The notes under the pieces: model-generated
The model's input: the letters and a program-made list of their open reading frames with translations, nothing else
What the model was told of the DNA's origin: nothing
The model's database searches: none
Assembly: GCF_028416635.1 (NCBI RefSeq)
Contig: NZ_CP114013.1
Coordinates: forward strand, 4,278,001 to 4,342,000
Direction of reading: 5' to 3'
Length of the DNA: 64,000 bases
From: Baekduia alba
GTDB taxonomy: Bacteria; Actinomycetota; Thermoleophilia; Solirubrobacterales; Solirubrobacteraceae
Shown here: positions 59,920 through 64,000 of the stretch, in pieces
Layout of the letters: each line of letters opens with the position of its first letter
Numbering within the stretch: the stretch's first letter is position 1
Translations under genes and position numbers: made by a program

Positions 59920-61421
59920 ACCGCCTCGACCCCATCGCCCTGCAGGTCGCCACCGGCGCGCTGCGCGCCGCGTGCGAGGAGATGGGCGCCGTCCTGATCC
60001 GCAGCGCGCACTCGGCCAACATCAAGGAGCGCCACGACTGCTCGACCGCGCTGTTCGACGCGCACGGCGAGATGGTGATGCAGGCCGAGCACATCCCGGT
60101 CCACCTCGGCGCGATGCCGGCGTCGGTCGAGGCCGTGCTGGCCGAGGACCACGCCGAGGGTCGGTCCTGGGTCCTGAACGACCCCTACCGCGGCGGCACG
60201 CACCTGCCCGACATCACGGTCGTCACGCCGATCAAGGACGATGACAACACGTTGTTGGGGTTCTCGGCCTCGCGCGCGCATCATGCCGACGTCGGCGGCC
60301 GCGTCCCGGGGTCGATGCCGTTCGACTCGCGCACGCTCGACGAGGAGGGCGTGGTCATCGCGCCGCGCGTCCTGGACGACGCGGCGATCGAGGACCTGGT
60401 GGCTCGCATGCGCCAGCCGGCCGAGCGCCGCGCGGACCTGCGCGCGCAGCTGGCGGCCAACCGCCTCGGCGCGCTGCGCGTGCGCGAGCTCGCGGCGCGG
60501 CTGGGCGCCGAGGGCCTGCGCGACGCGTTCGCGTCGGTCCTCGACTACGCCGAGCGCCGGACGCGCGCGTGCCTGGCCGAGCTGGAGGACGGCACGCGCG
60601 AGGCGGTCGACGTGCTGGAGGGCGTCGACGGCGACCTCGAGCTGCGCGTCGCCGCCACCGTCGCCGGCGACCGGCTGATCCTGGACTTCACCGGCAGCGC
60701 CGGGCAGGACCCCGGCAACCTCAACTGCCCGGTCGCGGTGACGCGCAGCGCGTGCCTCTTCGCGGTCCGGGTGCTGACCGACGCCGACATCCCGCCGTCC
60801 GCCGGCGCCCACCGGCCCGTCGAGGTGATCACCGAGCCCGGCACGCTGCTCGACGCCCGCGCGCCCGCCGCGGTCGCGGCCGGCAACGTGGAGACCTCGT
60901 CGCGCGTCGCCGACCTCGTGTTGAAGGCCTTCGGGCGCGCCTGCGGCCAGGGCACCATGAACAACCTGACCCTGGGCAACGACGACTTCTCCTACTACGA
61001 GACGCTCGGCGGCGGCCAGGGCGCGTGCCCGGACGCCGACGGCCCGTCCGCGGTCCACGTCGCGATGTCCAACACCTTGAACACGCCGGTTGAGGCGCTG
61101 GAGCTCGAGTTCCCGCTCCGCGTCGTGCAGTACGCGGTCCGCCGCGCCTCCGGCGGCGCCGGCGCCTTCCACGGCGGCGACGGCGTGATCCGCGAGGTCG
61201 AGGCGTTGACCGAGATGTCGTTCTCGCTGATCACCGAGCGCCGCCGCCACGCGCCGCCAGGGGCCGCGGGCGGCGCGGACGGCGCGACGGGCCGCAACGT
61301 CCTGGACGGCGAGGCGCTGCCGTCCAAGGCCGGCGGGACGCTGCGCGCCGGCCAACGCCTCCGCCTCGACACGCCCGGAGGCGGCGGGCACGGCGCCGCC
61401 GCCTCCGACCCGTCCGGCTAG
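59916..61421 (+). CDS. hyuB: Hydantoinase/oxoprolinase family protein, subunit B
   Basis: 501 residues. LDPIALQVATGALRAACEEMGAVLIRSAHSANIKERHDCSTALFDAHGEMVMQAEHIPVHLGAMP, LNDPYRGGTHLPDITVVTP, ADVGGRVPGSMPF, and GGGQGACPDADGPSAVHVAMSNTLNTPVEALELEFPLRVVQY are the HyuB hallmarks. It pairs with HyuA in one complex. ATG at 59916 overlaps the hyuA stop; the preceding ~60 bp code for a Gly/Ser/Pro tail of HyuA. The stop shares CTAG with the convergent VOC gene. Confidence 0.92.
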   Translation: MNRLDPIALQVATGALRAACEEMGAVLIRSAHSANIKERHDCSTALFDAHGEMVMQAEHIPVHLGAMPASVEAVLAEDHAEGRSWVLNDPYRGGTHLPDITVVTPIKDDDNTLLGFSASRAHHADVGGRVPGSMPFDSRTLDEEGVVIAPRVLDDAAIEDLVARMRQPAERRADLRAQLAANRLGALRVRELAARLGAEGLRDAFASVLDYAERRTRACLAELEDGTREAVDVLEGVDGDLELRVAATVAGDRLILDFTGSAGQDPGNLNCPVAVTRSACLFAVRVLTDADIPPSAGAHRPVEVITEPGTLLDARAPAAVAAGNVETSSRVADLVLKAFGRACGQGTMNNLTLGNDDFSYYETLGGGQGACPDADGPSAVHVAMSNTLNTPVEALELEFPLRVVQYAVRRASGGAGAFHGGDGVIREVEALTEMSFSLITERRRHAPPGAAGGADGATGRNVLDGEALPSKAGGTLRAGQRLRLDTPGGGGHGAAASDPSG

Positions 61422-61789
61422 GACGCCGCCGGCGCCTGCAACAGCCCGACGACCACGCCGTCGGGGTCCGCGAACTGGGCGAGCGTCACGCCCTCCATGA
61501 TCGTCTCCGGCCCGAAGAGCTTCTGGCCCCCGAGCTCCTCGGCCTTGGCGAGCGTCGCGTCGATGTCCGGGACCTCGATGTAGACGACCGTGCGGGGCGG
61601 GGAGCCCTCCATCGCCCCGGCGACGCCGCCGGCGATGCCGCGGTCCTGCGAGCCCTCGCCCGGGTCGACGAGGCCGTACTTCATCGGGTTGTCGGCGTTG
61701 ATGCTCCAGCCGAGCAGGTCGCCGAAGAACTGCCGGGTCTTGTCACCGTCCTTGCCGATGAACTCGAAGTGCACGACGGGGTTGGCCAT
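61418..61789 (-). CDS. VOC-family (glyoxalase/bleomycin-resistance fold) protein
   Basis: 123 residues. VVHFEFIGKDGDKTRQFFGDLLGWSINADN and VVYIEVPDIDATLAKAEELGGQKLFGP...LAQFADPDGVVVGLLQ show two beta-alpha-beta-beta-beta units. Possible metal ligands are His/Glu in HFE and Glu in YIE. Substrate unknown; DxxGN/V at the end is the usual VOC end. AAGGAG 6 nt before the ATG is a strong ribosome site. Probably same transcript as, or near to, the MarR gene upstream. Confidence 0.85.
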   Translation of the reverse strand: MANPVVHFEFIGKDGDKTRQFFGDLLGWSINADNPMKYGLVDPGEGSQDRGIAGGVAGAMEGSPPRTVVYIEVPDIDATLAKAEELGGQKLFGPETIMEGVTLAQFADPDGVVVGLLQAPAAS

Positions 61790-61847
61790 GGTGGTCTCCT
61801 TGATCGAGTGTGCGTGACCGTCTCAAGACGGCGACCGTCACGCAAAC

Positions 61848-62306
61848 TCATCGCGCTCGCGGATCGGCGTGCGCGAGCGCCTTGGCGGCGAGGCGGTGCA
61901 GCTCCGCGCGCTCGGCCGCCGACAACGGGGCCAGCAGCTCCTGCTCGGCGGCGACGACGCGGCGCTCCGCGCCGGCCAGCGCGCGCCGGCCCTTGGCGGT
62001 GATCGTCACGCGGTGGCGGCGGCGGTCGTCCGGATCGCGGTCGCGGCGGACGAGGCCGCGACCCTCCAGGTCGTCGAGCACCCCCACCAGGTCGCTCGGG
62101 TCCTGACGCAGCCGCGTGCCGAGGTCGCGCTGCGACGACGGGCCGAAGTCCTCGAGCGCGGCCAGCGTGGCGACCTGGCCGAGGCGCAGGTCGCCCTGGG
62201 CCGTCGCGGCGACCGAGCCGGCGCGGGCCGCGCGACCCAGGAGCGACAGCACGTAGCTGGGCAGCGCGAGCAGCCGCGGAGGCAGGAGCAGATCGTCGTC
62301 GGCCAT
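61848..62306 (-). CDS. MarR-family transcriptional regulator
   Basis: 152 residues. A winged HTH at about 42-105: LGQVATLAALEDFGPSSQRDLGTRLRQDPSDLVGVLDDLEGRGLVRRDRDPDDRRRHRVTITAKGRRAL, with the DxRxR wing. ATG at 62306 is 6 nt after TAGGGT (minus, 62313-62318); a second TAGGGT overlaps at 62318-62323. Divergent from a DUF1579-like gene with a palindrome between them, the typical layout of an autoregulated MarR pair. Confidence 0.92.
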   Translation of the reverse strand: MADDDLLLPPRLLALPSYVLSLLGRAARAGSVAATAQGDLRLGQVATLAALEDFGPSSQRDLGTRLRQDPSDLVGVLDDLEGRGLVRRDRDPDDRRRHRVTITAKGRRALAGAERRVVAAEQELLAPLSAAERAELHRLAAKALAHADPRAR

Positions 62307-62330
62307 GGGACCACCCTACCCTAGGTGGAC

Positions 62331-62341
62331 CCAATCGTTGG
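62331..62341. promoter_or_regulatory. Candidate MarR operator
   Basis: CCAATCGTTGG is a perfect palindrome with a TCG centre in the 48-bp divergent region. It directly precedes the TATCGT box (62342-62347) of the plus-strand gene and lies upstream of both TAGGGT boxes of marR, so a bound dimer would block both. Confidence 0.5.
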
Positions 62342-62354
62342 TATCGTCCCACGA

Positions 62355-62876
62355 ATGACCCTCTCCTCCCTCGCCGGCGCCTGGGCCGGCACCGAGACGC
62401 TCTCAGACTCCCCCTGGTCGCCCGGCGGCCTCGCCCACGGCCGCCACGCCTTCGCCCTCGGCCTCGACGGGAAGGTCCTGCTCCAGGACTACGTCGAAGA
62501 GCGCGACGGCGCCGTCGCGCTCACCGGCCACGGCGTGCTCATGCACGACACCGAGACCGACGACGTCCTCTGGTTCTGGTTCGACTCGATCGGCTTCCCG
62601 CCGCTGTCACCGTCGCGCGGGCGCTGGAACGGCGCGACGCTCACGCTGCACAAGGAGACGCCACGCGGCGTGCAGCGCGCGACGTTCTCCCTCGCCGGCG
62701 ACCGGCTCGAGCACCGCATCGAGGTCCGGCTCGGCGACGCGACGGAGTTCGCGACGCTGGTGACCGCGACCTACGCGCGCGAGACGGACGCGCCGCCCGC
62801 GCGCACGACGACCGCCGCCAGCGCGAGGCAGACCGCGCCGGCGCCCGCGAACGCCAGCTCGCTTCCCGCGTCGTAG
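62355..62876 (+). CDS. DUF1579-like lipocalin-fold protein
   Basis: 173 residues. SSLAGAWAGTETLSDSPWSPGGLAHGRHAFALGLDGKVLLQDYVEERDG and MHDTETDDVLWFWFDSIGFPP resemble DUF1579-type barrels that start with an (L)xGxWxGxE motif. Role unknown; control by the divergent MarR protein is likely. ATG at 62355 is 7 nt after TATCGT. The last ~35 codons (Ala/Thr/Pro/Ser) lie antisense to the 3' end of the MFS gene, so the conserved domain ends before the overlap. Confidence 0.75.
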   Translation: MTLSSLAGAWAGTETLSDSPWSPGGLAHGRHAFALGLDGKVLLQDYVEERDGAVALTGHGVLMHDTETDDVLWFWFDSIGFPPLSPSRGRWNGATLTLHKETPRGVQRATFSLAGDRLEHRIEVRLGDATEFATLVTATYARETDAPPARTTTAASARQTAPAPANASSLPAS

Positions 62877-63928
62877 AGCGCCAGCCAGCACACCGGCGCG
62901 AGCGCGTTGCCGGCGAACTTGAAGGCGCCGATCACCGAGACGGCGCCGCCGCGGTTCGCCGGCGCCGCGCCGACCGTCAGGACGTTCAGGCCCGCCCACA
63001 GCAGCGCCGAGGCGACGCCGGTCGCCAGCCAGACCAGCCCGAGCCCCAGCGCGCCGCCCGTGAGGCCCAGCAGCGGCAGCAGGACCACGCACGCCAGCGC
63101 TCCGCAGACGGCGACGGCGACCGCGCCACGCCGGTCGGTCAGGTCGCCGGCGGGCCGCCCCGCGACGACGCCCGCCGCGCCGAACGCCGCCAGCAGCAGC
63201 CCGCGCGCGGTTGGCCCCAGGCCGAAGGCGTCGCCGGCGCGCAGCGCGACCACCACGCCGAGGCCGGTGATCGCGAAGAACGCCAGGAAGGCCGCGCCCG
63301 CGGTCCAGCGCGTGCGCGACGTGAGCGCGTCGCGCAGCCGCGGCCGGACCGCGGCGGCGCCGCCCGGCGTCGCGGCGCGCGCCTCGCCCGGCGGCGCCGA
63401 CTTCCACGCCAGCACCAGCGCCGCGAGCGCTGCGACGACGAACGCCAGCCGGTAGTCCAGCGCCCCCGCCAGCCCGCCGACGAGCGGCGCCCCGACCACG
63501 CCCGCCGTCTGCACCGCGGCGAACGTGCCCATCGCACGGCCGAGGTCGCGGTCCTCGGTCGCGTCGGCCAGCGCGGCCAGGACCAGCGGCGTCGTGAACG
63601 CGTTCGCCGCGCCCTGGACCGCACGCGCCACGAGGAACACCCCGAACCCGCCCGCCGCCGCCGCCCACAGCGAGGCCAGGGCGTACACGACGAACGCGAC
63701 CCGGGTCGCGCGCCGGCGCCCGAACCGCTCACCCAGCGTCCCGGACACCAGCTGCAGCACCGCGAACGGCACGAGGTAGGACGTCAGCGCCAGCGACGCC
63801 GTCGACGAGGACACGTCGAACGCGTCGCGCAGCTCCGGGATCAGCACCGTGACCATGCCGCCGCCGAACGGCCCGATGAAGCCGCCGGCGTACAGCGCCG
63901 CGCGCGTGGCGCGGCTCTCGCCGCTCAC
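62771..63928 (-). CDS. Major facilitator superfamily transporter
   Basis: 385 residues, twelve helices. VSGTLGERFGRRRATRVAFVVYA is motif A between helices 2 and 3, and LGRAMGTFAAVQTAGVVGAPLVGGLAG in helix 5 is the antiporter-type motif C (G-rich, GxxxGPxxGG-like). A drug or metabolite exporter is likely; substrate unknown. GTG at 63928 overlaps the stop of the gene upstream (GTGA). Convergent 106-nt overlap with the DUF1579-like gene. Confidence 0.88.
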   Translation of the reverse strand: MSGESRATRAALYAGGFIGPFGGGMVTVLIPELRDAFDVSSSTASLALTSYLVPFAVLQLVSGTLGERFGRRRATRVAFVVYALASLWAAAAGGFGVFLVARAVQGAANAFTTPLVLAALADATEDRDLGRAMGTFAAVQTAGVVGAPLVGGLAGALDYRLAFVVAALAALVLAWKSAPPGEARAATPGGAAAVRPRLRDALTSRTRWTAGAAFLAFFAITGLGVVVALRAGDAFGLGPTARGLLLAAFGAAGVVAGRPAGDLTDRRGAVAVAVCGALACVVLLPLLGLTGGALGLGLVWLATGVASALLWAGLNVLTVGAAPANRGGAVSVIGAFKFAGNALAPVCWLALYDAGSELAFAGAGAVCLALAAVVVRAGGASVSRA

Positions 63929-64000
63929 GCGACCGCGACCACCACGCCACGGCGCGAGCTCTCGCGCGCGGCCTCCAGCAGCTCCAGCACCCCGGTCGCC
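63925..64000 (-). CDS. C-terminal end of an oxidoreductase-like gene (partial)
   Basis: Only the last 24 codons are in the window: ATGVLELLEAARESSRRGVVVAVA and the stop, which overlaps the MFS start (GTGA). The tail pattern (helix with LLEAA..S...G then a beta strand) resembles the end of Gfo/Idh/MocA oxidoreductases. The identity is a weak inference; the coupling to the MFS gene is certain from the overlap. Confidence 0.4.
   Translation of the reverse strand, partial: ATGVLELLEAARESSRRGVVVAVA

Overview
The window is very GC-rich DNA with dense, almost exclusively chromosomal gene content. The gene content and style point to a high-GC actinobacterium, most likely of the Thermoleophilia/Solirubrobacterales type (an inference from protein style, not a measured placement). 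Pointers are the rplM-rpsI-glmM-glmS-acpS-nnr-alr order, a caa3-type oxidase, an FHA-HTH regulator beside a Ser/Thr kinase, GuaB3, and many starts preceded by TANNNT about 6-11 nt upstream with no Shine-Dalgarno (leaderless mRNAs). No rRNA, tRNA, CRISPR array, insertion sequence or prophage was seen. No gene-free stretch exceeds about 300 bases.

Layout. 1-9.2 kb: a partial flippase-like membrane protein and a PAP2 phosphatase; a Ser/Thr kinase with a beta-propeller sensor, an FHA-HTH regulator and an ECF sigma factor; a GT-C-type membrane protein, a gamma-glutamylcyclotransferase-like protein, a class I amidotransferase and an enoyl-CoA hydratase. 9.3-20.3 kb: respiratory region with oxidase subunits II and I, heme O synthase and two small membrane subunits; then a CBS-domain protein and a divergent AraC-type regulator; then a second oxidase set (subunit II fused to cytochrome c, subunit I, a duplicated Usp-like protein, subunit III, a small membrane protein); and, convergent, a lipoprotein joining cytochrome c to a cupredoxin. 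20.3-28.2 kb: accessory genes (GT4 glycosyltransferase, Zn-ribbon protein, secreted proteins, MFS transporter, cupin, enoyl-CoA hydratase, HIT protein, M28 peptidase).

28.2-38 kb: a long minus-strand housekeeping block read as rplM, rpsI, glmM, glmS, acpS, nnr, alr, cca (translation, amino-sugar/cell-wall precursors, ACP activation, tRNA 3' end). 38.1-41.7 kb: a PilB/GspE-type ATPase, a secreted lipase and a 5'-truncated TetR remnant. 41.8-48.8 kb: a second minus-strand block read as hup, pyrF, a LysM protein, a D,D-carboxypeptidase, a PfkB sugar kinase, a terminator, guaB3 and guaA. 49-53 kb: murI, rph, rdgB and a CDF metal transporter joined by 4-base overlaps, plus an Flp-type pilin. 53.3-64 kb: two Zn-ribbon proteins, an HDAC-like hydrolase, nadB, hyuA-hyuB, a VOC protein, a MarR regulator with a divergent target, an MFS transporter and a partial gene at the edge.

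The most unusual content is non-coding. (1) A dispersed family of about 105-160 bp structured inverted repeats lies at gene ends (3386, 22725, 30831, 32895, 41687). The outer arms differ in sequence at each locus but are complementary within it, while the inner stem is conserved and varies mostly through G-U wobble or compensatory changes. (2) Three unrelated tandem repeats with periods of 55-57 bp sit on gene boundaries: two at 3' ends, where the repeat rewrote the C-terminus and left the apparent ancestral tail downstream (glmM, CBS gene), and one at a 5' end, where a leaderless promoter plus start codon is repeated (nadB). (3) An 11-codon leaderless ORF abuts the alr start.
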